The notes beneath the pieces were generated by a model. That model did no database searches, had not been told where the DNA came from, and worked only from the letters and a program-made list of their open reading frames with translations. Source: Varanus komodoensis (lineage: Eukaryota > Chordata > Lepidosauria > Squamata > Varanidae). Taken from it: 64,000 nt of DNA. Below, in pieces: positions 36,706 to 49,140 of this stretch (position 1 is the first letter of the stretch; every line of letters begins with the position of its first letter). Position numbers and translations under genes: made by a program. Where the stretch lies: NCBI RefSeq assembly GCF_004798865.1, contig NW_025335317.1, positions 21,568,354-21,632,353 on the forward strand. The letters are read 5' to 3'.

Positions 36706-37039
36706 AATCATGCAGGCAGTATTTTCCTTCTGTTATCTATAGCTCCTACATACACAGTCCTCAAGCCCACTGAGTGGTCTGTGTGTTTCCAAATGGTGAG
36801 AATGGGAATGGAATTCACTACAGATCTGGCAGAGGAAACTTGTAGCACTGGATTCCAAATATTATTTTAGATCTACATGAGCTTTCTCAACACAAGCATG
36901 GCATAGCCGTCTATGTTCAGTTGCTTGTTTTTTTTAACTGTCTGGTGGTGACCATCTTGTATTTTTCATCCAACAAAATGTCCTCAAATGTTTGGTGGTT
37001 TGCCAAAGCCCAAATTAATCTCAACCCTTCTGACATTTT

Positions 37040-37170
37040 GTACAGTAATATTTTACACTCTATTTTATTGTATTTGAATAATCTATTTTTATTAATGTGC
37101 CTATGTTCATGAAGTATTATGAACTGCCTAGAGAGCTACAGCTATAGGGTGGATGTAAAAACAACGCAAA
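37040..37170 (+). mobile_element. L2-type LINE 3' end, short
   Basis: A T-rich tract is followed by 'tatgaactgcctagagagct' and 'acagctatagggtggatgta', the L2 3' signature. There is no coding part. Confidence 0.6.
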
Positions 37171-37594
37171 ATAGCTATCATGCATTTTGCTCCGTGAAAT
37201 GCTTGTGGTTACCATATTATTTTGCCTACTGAGATTATAACTAGGCCATGGGTCTTAGCTGCTCTGCTACAGCAGTTCTTCCAAAATAAAGAAGCCTTTG
37301 TATAATGTGAATCTGTCTTCATGTTCTCTGAAATATAATCTCATTATTACACATAATGTCAAGCTTTTATTTTTGTTTTTTAGCCGTTCTTTGCAATCTA
37401 AATGAAGGTGAAGAAAGAAATGTTTTTTCCAATTTAATTCTTCAAGCAGTCCACCCTTTGGTTTAGAAGCCTTAACTTCACATGAGCCTGTAATGAATAG
37501 TGCAGATCTATACACTGAACAACTCCCAAGCAAATCTTTACAGCAAAGCAAGACTACTTTTGGCCTTCCGCAAGTAGTTGCAACTTCCATCCTA

Positions 37595-37836
37595 CCTCAC
37601 TATTGCCTAGGCTAGTTAAGGATGATGGGAACTGTAAGCCAAATTTCTGAAAAGTTTGCACCTGCTATAAAGGACTGCAGCCTAAATCAGCACCACTGCT
37701 TCACTATATAGATCAGATTAGACATGTGTGGACTTTCATATGCTGATGGACAGGGACTCTCATGAGACCTAGCCATTATGGCCAATGGATGATGGGCACT
37801 GCAGTTCAGTAACACCTGGAGTGCTACTAGCTGCCC
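37595..37836. repeat. two fold-back repeat remnants
   Basis: At 37595-37665 'ctattgcctaggctagttaa' is followed by 'ggatgatgggaactgtaagc'. At 37745-37836 'cattatggccaatggatgat' is followed by 'gggcactgcagttcagtaac' and 'acctggagtgctac'. Both match the arms of the palindromic family at 32500-32632. The two lie about 80 bases apart and appear to be separate copies. Confidence 0.55.
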
Positions 37837-38519
37837 ACCATGGAGTTAGAAGAAGAGCCTGCTTTATCATCACATGTGCCACTTGCGTTAGGTAAGACAC
37901 AAAAGCTTACAGATGCTTTCATTCATGTTCAGTAGATACATACAACATCCTCCTTATTCCATGGGTCTCATTTTGGGGGAATGCCAACACTCCTCTGTCT
38001 GCTTGCAACTATCTATTGAACTCAGATTTTCTGGCTGTATTCTCAAAAAAAGGCCTTGAAGCCACATTTGACCTGTGGCTGCAAGTATAAGAAACAATAC
38101 CTTGCAAAAGTTGCTGCCTTGACACGTTTTCTTAAACCATCCAACTTTAAATGTAGGTTGGAGTTTAGAGGCTCATTTTGTAGTCACTAATGGAATAATT
38201 CCCCCTGCCCTGCATTTAAAGCAACCTATATATTTATGCCTGCATCCATGTGAAAATATTGTTTTGGCTACAAGAAAAGTTTTTGGAAATCCATCCCTTA
38301 AAAAAAGTTTGACAGCATGCCTCAGACAAAATTATTCTCAGAGCATGGCTGCCCGCCTTTACGAACCCAGAATTGTGAAAATATCCCTTTACTTCATTGG
38401 AGAATATTATTGTAGCAACCAACACCATTCTTAGTGATATTGCACTCATTCTTGTCTGTCAGAGTTTGTTCATTGTGTTTACTGATTTTTCCCTCTTAAA
38501 TGAAAACTGAACAAATATT

Positions 38520-39120
38520 CTGCTGGGCAACTGGTTGTGGCTGAGTAGGGGGTATGCAAATATGTTTTAATTATCCGTGAAGCTGAAATTTTAATTACTA
38601 GAACTCACAATAAGTGTAGAACATTACTCCCAATTACATAATATTAATGAAAACACAATTACCTTTTATATCTTAGTCATCTGGGCACAGTACATCTGGA
38701 TTCAGTACATGAGAGTCTGGATTTCTTTCAAGCAAAGCAGAACAGCTAATCTGTGTTCCTCTCTAGCTCTTTTAATTAAACTTATATAAATGGGTGAAGC
38801 TCAAAGAGAAATTGGTTCATATCTGAGTTCTGTATCATATTAATGAAATGCAGAGGCAACCAATTCAGTCAGTGCTTTTCATCATAAGATAACAGAATGA
38901 TGGCTGACCTTTTAAAAAGAAAAATGTAAGTAAATATGTTGTCATGTCTTCTAATTTAACAATGGGTGGGAACGTCATTGCAAACATTAGGAACACATTA
39001 AACCTTATATTAAGCCAGGCCATTGAACACTTAATACCACCAAAGTCAAAAGTCATAAAATGTTAATTCTATTAAGTTTAATGAAGAGTTAGCAACACTT
39101 TAAGTAAAGTTTCGTTTATC
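38520..39120. promoter_or_regulatory. candidate conserved non-coding regulatory block
   Basis: The segment is repeat-free and dense in homeodomain-type cores: an octamer ATGCAAAT at 38554-38561, then ttttaattatcc, ttttaattactag, 'ataatattaatga' and 'ttttaattaaac' within 230 bases, with several GA/CA-rich motifs between. Such clustering is typical of developmental enhancers, but AT-rich DNA also produces it by chance. There is no coding frame. The call is inference from motif density and from the lack of transposons in 38-44 kb. Confidence 0.3.
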
Positions 39121-40284
39121 AAAGAAGACTGCCATTGCATTGGTGATTCTTTAAAAAGAAAAGTTCCTTATGAAACAAGGCAACATATAAGAATTAGTCT
39201 ATCTTGAGAAAAAAAATAATCAAGAAGGATAATGTATTAGAAAAGTCGAATTAGCCTTTATGAGAAAGAAACATAGATTATGGTAATTTCATGATTCATG
39301 TCAGTTCTCAATATTTTTCCTATGAATGGGTTGGATCCAATAAACTGTTAATCAAATTTAACACTGATTAAATAGCTAAATAGTGTTAAATGATTAAATA
39401 GGCACACTAAAATTGATGGGTCTAACTTGCCCCACTTAGTCAAATAGGTCTACTTTAAGCATGACTAAGTTTGGATCTAACTCAAACTCTTTGAAATGTT
39501 ATAACAAAATCACTTGGGGATAAGTATTGGGATGGGTGTTTTCAGAATGATTCCTTAAAATACATTAACTAAACAATATGCCCAGAAAATGGGTGCCTGT
39601 ATGGGTAGAGGGGTTACTTGTAGAGTGGAATATCAGTTATATACAATATAAAATGTTGTATGAGACGTTAAGTACTACAGGTATTGTACCTCCAAAGCAT
39701 TTTCTTTAAATTCTTCTAATTTCATTTCTACCAAACTTTTCCCTGGTCTCATATCCATTCATTCTCAAGGATAGGCAACACATGTCTCCATTTTGCTTTT
39801 AAAATTAATATTTTCTTCTGGCAAGTGGTATGTTTTATTATTAATAGCACCATGGATATCACTCTCTATTAGCTGTAATCCAAAATGAAAACATCAGAAC
39901 TTAAATCTCCACATTAGTGTCAGAAAATGTCACATTTCTTTAAAAAAAAGGAAACAAAGAAAAGGCTCTCAGCTGCAAGCTAATAATTCAGTTATTTCTT
40001 TCAAGGTAAAATATTATGCAAGACTGAAGTATTCCAACCCAGAGTTGCATTTTTTTTAATACAAGGAATCAATTATAGATAGACTTCACCCTACCTGATC
40101 TGGAATGACAAGCTCTCTTCTATCTAAAGCACAATTTACATTCCCTACAAAATATGGCTAACTTTCAGATAACTCGTCACTAGAAAGAGAAAAAAGTTTT
40201 TGTTTTGTTTTCTAAAGGTGTTTAAATGTGAATACAAGGCAGCAAAAAAATAAATCTGATAGTCGTGGTGGGGCATGGTTAGTT

Positions 40285-40857
40285 TTATGACCAGTTGTCT
40301 TGTTTCATGGAGAGCCATTGCTTATTCTGTGTGGATCGGCATCCGGTTTCATGCTGTGTGCGCCACGAGCATAGGTCGCTTCCAACACTGCCTGGCTGAG
40401 GGCGGGTGATGCTCAGAATGTGCAGTTTCTCAGGGAATGATAGATCTCGCAATCTGCTTTCTGCGAGAGAAAGGAAAGCTATCAGTCTGCCTATGATTAA
40501 ATCTTCACACAGGATTTTACATTCCATCTCACAGGGGATGGAATGTTTGCGCGCTAGGAAAACAGACAAGGCAGCAGGGAATCGAAAGAAGAAGACAAGA
40601 AAGCAAAGGCAGTGGCCTAAGAAAGATGAACCTAAAGGAAGGATCAGTGGGGAATAAGACTGAGTTCGACTTGTATATGTCTCCAGTTGAGAGAATTTTA
40701 CAGAGTCCCTATCTAAATTATCTAGTGTCTGCAAATGGCATTCTACATTCCTTGATATTATTTCTGCCTTTATGAAAGATGTTGCACCTCTTGCATGGGC
40801 TTCTATAGCATGAGTCCTTAAAAGTACTATGGCTTTGATACTAAACTGCTTGTTCAC
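40285..40857 (-). other. 190-codon open frame, unrecognised
   Basis: This is the longest frame outside repeats and the CpG island. It contains a hydrophobic run (FLGHCLCFLVFFFRFPAALS) flanked by polar sequence. The segment is visibly richer in GC and CpG than its surroundings. A basic plus-strand frame of 83 codons (40406-40657, rich in R and K) overlaps it. I recognise no family. There is no clear promoter or polyadenylation signal. It may be a chance frame, a retrogene fragment or an old repeat; I would not call it a gene. Confidence 0.2.
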
Positions 40858-41689
40858 TTATATTGTTTAAAAGTACTTTTTTATAATCATGTATTTGTGA
40901 ATGGTTTCAATGTTTTTAGGATTTTGAAAAGTATAATAGGAAAAATAGACAGCTACTTTCCCTTAAAAGCCAAATATAGAACTGAAATATTTCTACCATT
41001 GGTTTTCAGTTTGTTTTTGGAGATGAGCACAATAAATCACCATATTTTAAAAGACAGTTTATTATATTCTACCTGATGGGAAGGGCTTACAACACATGGT
41101 ATGAGTTAAGCTTCTTTTCTTAAAAAAAAAAAACCTATGCAAACATTTCTTTTGGCAAATAGAGGCCATGTTTTCAAAAACTGTGAAAGATTCTGTTATG
41201 CACAATTTCTGATTCTTAAGCTAGCACTTCATGGACTTTTTCTGAGCTGAAGTCAGTTTAGAATATCCTCCCAAGTGTTGCTACATTGCAAGTATTTTCA
41301 AGAACAAAAGAGCAACTATAAATGACACATCATCAGCCAAAATAATTTTTTCAGTGCATCTCTGCTGAGCATTATTGCCATACATGTTTACCACTATTTT
41401 ATAATCACTTTAGATTACCACACCTATCTTGAGTGCTATTGTTCTTATTTTCCTTCCATAAGTCTTCTGCCTGAATGATCATATGACAGGCAGGAATTCA
41501 ACAGGGAATAGGATGTTACTATGCTTTCCCCATCTGATATGCAAATATGAAAACACGTTTTGGAAGAAAGAACCTGTCATGAAGTGCTGTTGAAGTTCAA
41601 CAGTTCTGTACTTATTCTATCATACTTAACAACAGCTAAGCAGAGTGTTAAGGCATTAGCTAAATAAATGTCAGCATTCTCAAAAACTC

Positions 41690-42300
41690 AAAATGCCACA
41701 TGAAATATTTTACCCTAATTTTTATGACATGAGCTAGCAGTTTAAATGATATTTCAGTGCATTGAAAGGTTTAATTAATAATGTTAAGCTTTATCTTGCA
41801 TTTCATACTTACTAGGCTGATTTAATGTCAGTGAACAGTCTTTTCAAAGAAGAAATTAATATTCAAGTAATTAAACCATTACTTTTCAAATAGAAGTGAG
41901 TACTGAAAAAATAATTCTATCGATGAGTTCTTTTGCATTTTTAATTCATGGCCAGCTATGTTGGACTTTCCTATTCATTTGTAGAACCTAATGTTAAAGA
42001 TCTACAACCTGAAGCAATGGAAAGAAAAAAGAGAACCTAAAGAGAACCATGTTATTAGTGAATCACAACCACCATGTAAATGCTTTGTGGCCACTTAAAA
42101 TAAATCTAAAAAGAATGGAAATTATGTTATCATTAATTATTATATATACAGCAATCCAATTAATATAATTGTTTTCTGAATCTAACTTTTCATTAGTTTT
42201 TTATCTGGGGAAAAAAGGAAAAATCAATTATTAATTGCTGGTGAGTTTGTGATATGTTAAAGAGTGAATTATTATTTACTCAATACCCATCTTGAAACTT
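41690..42300. promoter_or_regulatory. second candidate conserved non-coding block
   Basis: The block is free of recognised repeats, with many ATTA/TAAT cores: 'ggtttaattaataatg', 'gtaattaaaccatt', 'catttttaattcatgg', 'ttatcattaattatt', 'caattattaattgctgg'. It is AT-rich throughout, which weakens the case. No coding frame. Confidence 0.25.
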
Positions 42301-42304
42301 TTTT

Positions 42305-43560
42305 TCCTTTTGTAATAACCAAGTATTAAGTCAAAATCATACTTATAAAATTGATAGAAGTAGTAATAATTAAAGAGTAAAGAGTGAAAAGGATGCTTTT
42401 TTCCCTTCCTGAATGATGATAGACTATACAAAGAATGCATTTTACATATAATAGATTAAAAGGCAATAGATGATCCATGAACTGTTGAAGCAAGTATGCA
42501 AAGATGCCTTTGCCACAAATTTAAAGTTACCCTAGTGCAAAGCCCCCTGAAACTATCATTTTGATTTTTTTTCATATTCCTTCCCAAAGGACACCCCTAT
42601 AATATAAGTATTTTTCATAGGATTGCCGACCAAAATCCCTAAACAAATCTATCCCTGGGGGATAAGGAAATCTCTCTCCAAACCTCCACATTTATCCTCT
42701 TAGAAAATACACCATCCAGCTATATGTCTGACATTTTGCAAGATTCTTCATCTCAGAAAGTAAGTGGTGTCTTCAAATGTCTTTTTTTTTCCTTTTCCAG
42801 AAATGTATGCCTGCAGTTCCTGTGTGTGTGTGTGTGTGAGATCCCAACAGCTAACACAAAACTTATTGCACCTGTTTATCTAAAATGTGCAGGCCCTATC
42901 CCAGTGGGACAAGTGTGACTGTACATTTCATCCACTTCTGTCAAAAAGCAACAAAGCTATATCTATTTGTACATAAAATATATATTTATTTAGAGGCATG
43001 TAGTCTCAGAGTTCCCATTCAAGAATGTGAGTCAAATCAGGCAGCCCCTGAGTCAAACAGTTTTATGAACTGTGGTTGGTGTACATCCCTATGACAGATG
43101 ACATGTAGGAATATGGGGTGAGAAACTGAAGTCTAGACTGCTAGTTGCATGGTTCTCTGGATCTTGGCTAGAATGCCTTTGCTATATTTCATTTAGGATA
43201 GCCAGCATTGCCAGCTTTAATCAGTTCCTGTTCTTGCACTTGTAAATGCAGCCTGATCTGTAGACAGGGGCAGATAACTATATATTTCTCTGTTCCACAA
43301 AAAGAGTTCATTTCAACCGATCAAGCTTCTGTTAAAGACATCAAAGGAGGCTGTTTCTTTTTCTGGTCAGTTGGCAATCCTATACTTGTAAATATTTGAC
43401 CTGGATTTTTCCAAAATATCTTAACTCAGGTAACATAAAGCTCCTGGAAAATGTTATAAACAATAACAAGGACTGATATATTCACTATTTCTTGTACTAT
43501 AAATGCATAAATTCCATTGCAAAGGTTTTCTTCCTTAGGTCCCACATCAAAAAGAAAGAA

Positions 43561-43597
<37 letters not shown>

Positions 43598-44210
43598 AGG
43601 GAGAGAGACGGAAAAAAAGACAGCCACAATTTATTTCAAATATATCACAGAACATGTGCAAAGTAATTTCAGTGTATTGGTTTATATCAATTAACGTTAA
43701 TGCTTAAATCTATTACAGTATAGATTGTGTAGAGAATTCTCATTACTGTACTGTATCTGATAGAAATTAAACAATATGCTCATTACCTTGACAGTGGCTT
43801 ATGCTATAATTACTGCATTAAGGAGAAAATTGTGAATAATTCAGCAAAGAAAGAGCAGGTAATTTATTTCCTAGGAAAACTTTTTACTCTTCCTGTCTTG
43901 TACAGCTTGTCCCCCAGGGAACATCTGCTTAATTCAGTTGGTGTGTGCAAAAATGAGAGCTCAGTCATGCAGATAAAGAAGGCATCAAGAGAAATAGAAC
44001 AATCCTACCTGAATGTTGAAATCCTCTGAAAATATGCTTTCATACATCACACTAATAATTCTGTCCGGAATCAGTGTACATAGTCAAATTATTTTGTGGC
44101 ATGTGGCCAGTATAGATGGTCTAGGCATGTTTACATGCATCCATCCAAATTTCAAAACCACAGTCCACCTGTTAAGGGTGTCTTTAAAAAGAAGCCAGAA
44201 GCAACAATGG
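42305..44210. other. non-coding stretch with two microsatellites
   Basis: A (TG)n of about nine units lies at 42821-42838, and a (GA)n with GGGA interruptions at 43562-43609. No gene or transposon recognised. Confidence 0.6.
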
Positions 44211-44214
44211 TAAG

Positions 44215-44400
44215 GAACCTAGAAACTGCTTCATACTGAGTCAGACCCTTGGTCTACCTAGCTCGGTATTGACCATGGCTCTCTAGGTTTTTAGGCACAA
44301 ATTTTGTCACCATTACCTGGAAGTGCCAAGGACTGGAGTGGGGAATCTTCCATATGCAAAGTGGGTGCTCTGCTACCAAGCCACACCAGTTCCACCAAGA
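44215..44400 (-). mobile_element. tRNA-derived SINE, second family
   Basis: Plus-strand order: 'aaactgcttcatactgagtc', 'agacccttggtctacctagc', 'tcggtattgaccatggctct', 'tacctggaagtgccaaggac', then 'tatgcaaagtgggtgctctg' and 'ctaccaagccacacc'. Read in reverse, the right end is a tRNA head with an A box (gtggcttggtagcagagcac). The remainder is the body of a SINE widespread in reptiles. It is near full length and diverged. Confidence 0.75.
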
Positions 44401-44989
44401 GCCACTGTACTATTCCCTAAAGTGATGTGAGTAAATTGCAACTGAACTTTTAATACATAAACTTCTTAGTACTTAATAAGGCATGAGTTGGAACTTTCCA
44501 GGTTTTACCAAAGGCAAAAGATGCATAAATTATATGATGGTGGGCTTTCCCCTGCTCTGGTTGTTATATGAAAACTTCACCAGTTGGATTTCAGACTATT
44601 GTGCAAATAAAGCATGGGGAAATCTGCCAGAGAAAGGTAGTAATTCTTACCTGGAACACTAACCTCCCTATGATATTGCATGCCAGTTACTATAGGAATA
44701 TACAAACCTTATACTTCCATCATGCAGGTAAGATAGTTTGAAAAGAGGCAGAAACTACCCAGGAGAGTGACATTAATGAAAGCAGCAAGCAAAATCCTAA
44801 GGTGGTGAAGGTGCAGAGTTGTTGTTAGTTATTTCCCCTATTCTTTTTGCTGATGGTAAAGGCTAATACATAAAGCACTGAGATGACACTTTCTTAGTGT
44901 GGCCTTCAAAAAGCCAAATTGTGTTAATGACTTTTAGAAATGGGTATAATGGTTGGAAGCAGGCTTCCCCATTTCTACTTCAATATTTT

Positions 44990-45212
44990 TTTTCCCAATT
45001 TATATCCTGCCTTTTTCCTACAAAGGGCTCAAGGCAGCTTACATCATTCTCCTCCTCCATCTTATCCCCACAACAACAACCCTGTGAGGTAGGTTGGGCT
45101 GAGAGTCTGTGACTGGTCCAAAGTCACCCAGTTGGTTCCATGGCCAAGCGGGGACTCGAACCCAGGTCGTCTGAGTCCCAGTCCCACGCTCTTAACCACT
45201 ACACCACACTGG
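44990..45212 (-). mobile_element. tRNA-derived squamate SINE, best copy (Sauria-like)
   Basis: On the minus strand this starts 'gccagtgtggtgtagtggtt' with an intact A box (tggtgtagtggtt). An intact B box (gggttcgagtcccc) follows. Then come 'gactttggaccagtcacaga', 'caacctacctcacagggttg', 'gtggggataagatggaggag', 'gtaagctgccttgagccctt' and a 'ggcaggatataaatt' tail. It is the least diverged SINE here; both internal RNA polymerase III boxes remain readable. The open frame starting at 45140 runs through the tRNA head and is an artefact. I relate it to Sauria-type SINEs by overall structure. Confidence 0.88.
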
Positions 45213-45219
45213 CATACAG

Positions 45220-46105
45220 GGAAGAGGGCAAAATCTCTCTACGTTTGACAATATACCTTTATTTAGGCAGAAGCAACAAAATGAAACAAAACAACCAACT
45301 GGTAGCTGCAAAACAAAGCAACCAGACAGTTGACATCCTCTATCCAACTTCCCATTCTCTACTGAGTTCCAGCTGCTGTTTTCATGTACAATAGCAAGCT
45401 ATTGGAATAACGATAGCAGAACATATTGCAAAAAGACAATCATAATACAGAAGGTAAATGCTGCAGGCACTGAACCATGTTTCTGCGTTGTGTTGGTAAA
45501 TATGTTCATTGCAATTACAGGCATACGTGAGGTACTTGCTGTGTGACCAACCATGTAGAGATGGTTGAAGAAGAAACAAACTTAAGAACAGTTTGGGTGG
45601 GGTGATATTCAGTACTGGGATTTAGCCCTTTTGCCCTCAAAGGTGGGATTCTATGGCCTCTCATCATCATCTGGGCATGTGGGAGGGGGCAGGATTATGT
45701 GCAGTCCCAGCTTGAAGGGCCACACTGCCTGTGTCAGGGCTTCCAAAACCAACCATTGCCCCATTCCCTTGCAGCTGGTGCAGAAAGAACCATGTTAGCT
45801 GCTTTTCTGACGTTGCAAATTAGTCTTGGAAAGGAGGGGAAAGGGCATGCTGGAGGGAAGGGAGAAGGCCAGGGCAGATGGCTTTGATGGTATCCACATG
45901 ATTCTCCAGCCTGCTTCTCTCCCAGTCTCTGCCATTTTATCGAATCGGCTAGTAGTAGTTATGCAGATGAAATATACTGCATTTCATTCCATGCACTGAA
46001 TGCACGCAAGGGTATTGGGCATTGGAACACACCCTCACAGCTGTCTGAAACAGGAAAATCCAAAAAGCTGCACTTTTCATTTAATTCTACCTGGGGAAGG
46101 AGAAG
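45220..46105. other. non-coding stretch
   Basis: No gene or repeat family recognised. The patch at about 45600-45900 is somewhat GC-richer. Confidence 0.45.
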
Positions 46106-46111
46106 CTGACA

Positions 46112-47100
46112 CTTCAAATGTTTGTTATTTATTTATTCAATTTGTATGCCATCCCACTAGCCATAGGCTCTCTGGGAGGCTCACATATGATAAAAGCCAT
46201 AACAGCATAATAAACAACACAATAAACAACACAACTCACAACAATTACAAAAGACCAATAACAATAAAATCCACAAATAAACTGCCAAACTTAAATAAAA
46301 CAAAATAAGCGAAACAAAAACAAGAAATACAATATATATTATATAACATTCCAAAAATAAAACATGGACCAATTCAAATTTAGTTTGTGTTGACATCTAC
46401 ATTTTAAAACATATCACCATCAGCATTTAATAGCATAAAAATAAACACTTCTTTAAAAATCAAGCATTTACCTGTTAAAATAGCTATAGAACCGATATGT
46501 CTTAAGTTGGCACCTAAAGACTAAAAGAATGAGCACAAACTGGACCTCCAGTGGGATCAAATTCCAACCTCGGAGTACTATAACTGAAAAAGCCCACCTT
46601 CTTGCAGTCTTTCCCCTCACTTTGTAATGGGGAGAAACACGGAAGAGGGCTTCTGATGAGGCCCACGGAGAACAGGATCAGATACAGGGAGAAAGGTGCT
46701 TCCTCAGATAACCTGGTCCCAAATCATGTAGGACTTTGTACATTACTGTAAGCACTTTGATTTGGGTCTGGACAGCAACCGACAGCCAACGAAGCCTGTG
46801 CAAGTCTGGTGAGAGATGCTCATGAGCACTGGTCCTAGTCAGCAGGGATGCCGCCTGAGTCTGGACAAGCTGAAAGCTCTGGACCACTTTTTAAGGCAGC
46901 TCCATGTAGAATGCATTGCAGTGATCCAAGCAAGAGGTTACCGGCCCATGGATGACCATGGCAATAACCGTGATGTTGTTGGACTAAAGCTGATGATTCA
47001 TGATTCCTGAACCTCGGCTGTCCTTGATGGGGCTCATGGAAGCTGGAACTCATATCAAATTCCAGCAATATTGGGAGGGTCAATAGGCAACTGGCTTAAT
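46112..47100 (-). mobile_element. L2-type LINE 3' portion, about 1 kb
   Basis: The 3' end lies at low coordinate: 'ttatttatttattcaatttg' followed by 'tatgccatcccactagccat' and 'aggctctctgggaggctc'. Further up, minus-strand residues LRWLSVAVQTQIKVLTVMYK and VLHDLGPGYLRKHLSP match the L2 ORF2 C-terminus (LHWLPV..RIQFKVL...ALHGLGPGYL). The segment between 46840 and 47010 aligns with the older L2 at 51.6-52.16 kb. The coding part is broken outside a 69-codon stretch. Confidence 0.82.
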
Positions 47101-47104
47101 GCTA

Positions 47105-47945
47105 ACAAAATCCTTTGTTGACAGGTTCTGGGTTTTAGACTGCTGCTAAATGCACACGATTAATTACATTCGAGTAGGTATTAAGTAGCATTGGGAAATC
47201 CAAATAAATCATATAAGGAGAACAGAAGAGTTCCTAAGGTAAGCATAGTGCCCAGCTCCCATTCCTAGAAAGGCCTAGAAGCTGCTTGGCCAAGTTCGTT
47301 TTCCCAATCACAAATGAAAACCTCGTTTCTCCCTGTTTGTGATTCTGATGTTCTGCTCAGGCCCCGGCTGCTCATACAAAGTTGCAAGCCTACAATAAGT
47401 GGGCAAGTGTTATTATTGTAGCAAAGTTAATCCTCTGCAGAATGTGGAACACACATTCTCAATTCCTGGCTCTCAAAAAAACTTACAATATATCCATCCT
47501 CCTGACAGCAGCCGCAAGCTGCTCTGACCTGTTTTTCTTGTAATGCAGTCACACTTGCTTACATGTTCAAGCTCACACCTGTAAGGATTCGTGTGCCTTT
47601 CCAACTGTCATGCCAATATCCTGTCATCATCAATATTTGCAGTGCTGCTGTGTTATGCCCCCTCTACATGTTTCTCATATTGTTTTGGCCATGAATACAT
47701 TATGGGCCCATTCTTCCTTCATCATCTGCTCTGTTCCCATGTACATGCCTGCTATAAAGCACTCTGCATATGTTCTGTAAACTTGTAACTGGTTTTTACA
47801 TCTCCACCTGGCAGCCCGGTTGTTCACTAAGAAAACTGCTGAAGTTCCTAACACAGAGTCTCCCTGTGCATCTGAGCATTCATTTGTGCAAGAAATGAGG
47901 ATTCCCTGTCAGTAGGCAAGGTGACTGTCCAGATTTGCATTTGGG
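47105..47945. other. non-coding stretch
   Basis: No gene or repeat family recognised. Confidence 0.45.
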
Positions 47946-47949
47946 TTGC

Positions 47950-48105
47950 TTGTTCTGCCGTTTCTTTTATAGCTTTGTGGTTTTCATTGATACGATGTTT
48001 TTAAATCTTTGATGAGATGTTGTGCTGTAGGCTACCTTAAGAACATTTGTAAATATAAACAATTGGCTCTAAATTTAATAAATTAAATTAAATAAACAAA
48101 TAACC
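47950..48105 (+). mobile_element. probable L2-type LINE 3' end
   Basis: A T-rich run is followed by 'gtaggctaccttaagaacat' and an AT tail 'aataaattaaattaaataaa'. It is weaker than the other copies. Confidence 0.35.
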
Positions 48106-48323
48106 CTAATTGTTGTAGGGGACATACAAAAATAGGTCTATCATCAACTGAAGAAATATAGAAGCCTGAAACTGTAAGATCTTATAACTGGAAGTAAACT
48201 TCATTGGTTCTGTAGGATTCAAATTGGGGGAAAAATGGATATGCTGTCAGATTGTTAGTGTCTGGAAAAAAAAAACTGACCTTCTCCCTTGTCTTTAATA
48301 GGGCATAGTCTTCCGAAATGAAC

Positions 48324-48325
48324 AT

Positions 48326-48356
<31 letters not shown>

Positions 48357-48359
48357 TTT
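48324..48359. repeat. (TTTA)n microsatellite
   Basis: About nine uninterrupted tetranucleotide units. Confidence 0.95.
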
Positions 48360-48537
48360 CATTTTGTGGAGTTATTTATACTTATCTGCTAACATTTGTA
48401 CATCAAATGTTTGTTAAAGGCATAGACACAAAATATGGCTCTGTAGCTTACAACTGTATACATGGAGGAAATCTTGATGACTTAATTGAAAGGAACCCCT
48501 ATTGAATTCTGTGAGAAATTTATTCTCTTATGTCTAC

Positions 48538-49140
48538 CGTTGTTGTTGTTGTTAGTCACAAAGTCGTGTCCGACTCCTCACAACTCCCTGGACAACATTC
48601 CTCCAGGCCTTCCTGTCCTCCACCATCCCCCGGAGTCCACCCAAGCTCACACCAACTGCTTCAGTGACTCCATCCAGCCACCTCATTCTCTGCCGTCCCC
48701 TCCTTCTTTTGCCATCTATTGTTCCCAGCATTAGGCTCTTCTCCAGGGAGTCCTTCCTTCTCATTAGGTGGCCAAAGTATTTGAGTTTCATCTTCCATAT
48801 CTGGCCTTCTAAAGAGCAGTCAGGGCTGATCTCCTCTAGGACTGACCGGTTTGATCGCCTTGCTATCCAAGGGACTCGCAGGAGTCTCCTCCAGCACCAC
48901 AATTCAAAGGCCTCAGTTCTTCGGCACTCAGCCTTCCTTATGGTCCAGCTTTCACAGCCATACGTTACAACTGGGAAAACCATAGCCTTGACTATACGCA
49001 CTTTTGTTGGCAGGGTGATGTCTTTGCTTTTTAGTACGCTGTTTAGATTTGCCATAGCTTTCCTCCCCAGGAGCAAGCGTCTTTTAATTTCTTGGCTGCA
49101 GTCCCCATCTGCGCTGATCTTGGAGCCCATGAAAATAACC
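48538..49140 (-). mobile_element. BovB (RTE clade) LINE, 3' end
   Basis: The segment is a 5'-truncated BovB element on the minus strand. It ends after the ORF stop with 'gtgactaacaacaacaacaa', the typical trinucleotide-repeat BovB tail. The 5' break is at about 49140, where the reading frame loses BovB similarity. BovB is abundant in squamates and famous for horizontal transfer between squamates, ruminants and other animals. It also supplies the 3' tails recognised by Sauria-type SINEs. There is no visible target-site duplication. Confidence 0.95.

Noticed and set aside
45005-45212. Possible tRNA gene on the minus strand
   Set aside because: A and B boxes are readable but the head is followed directly by the SINE body and tail; it is a SINE promoter, not a tRNA.
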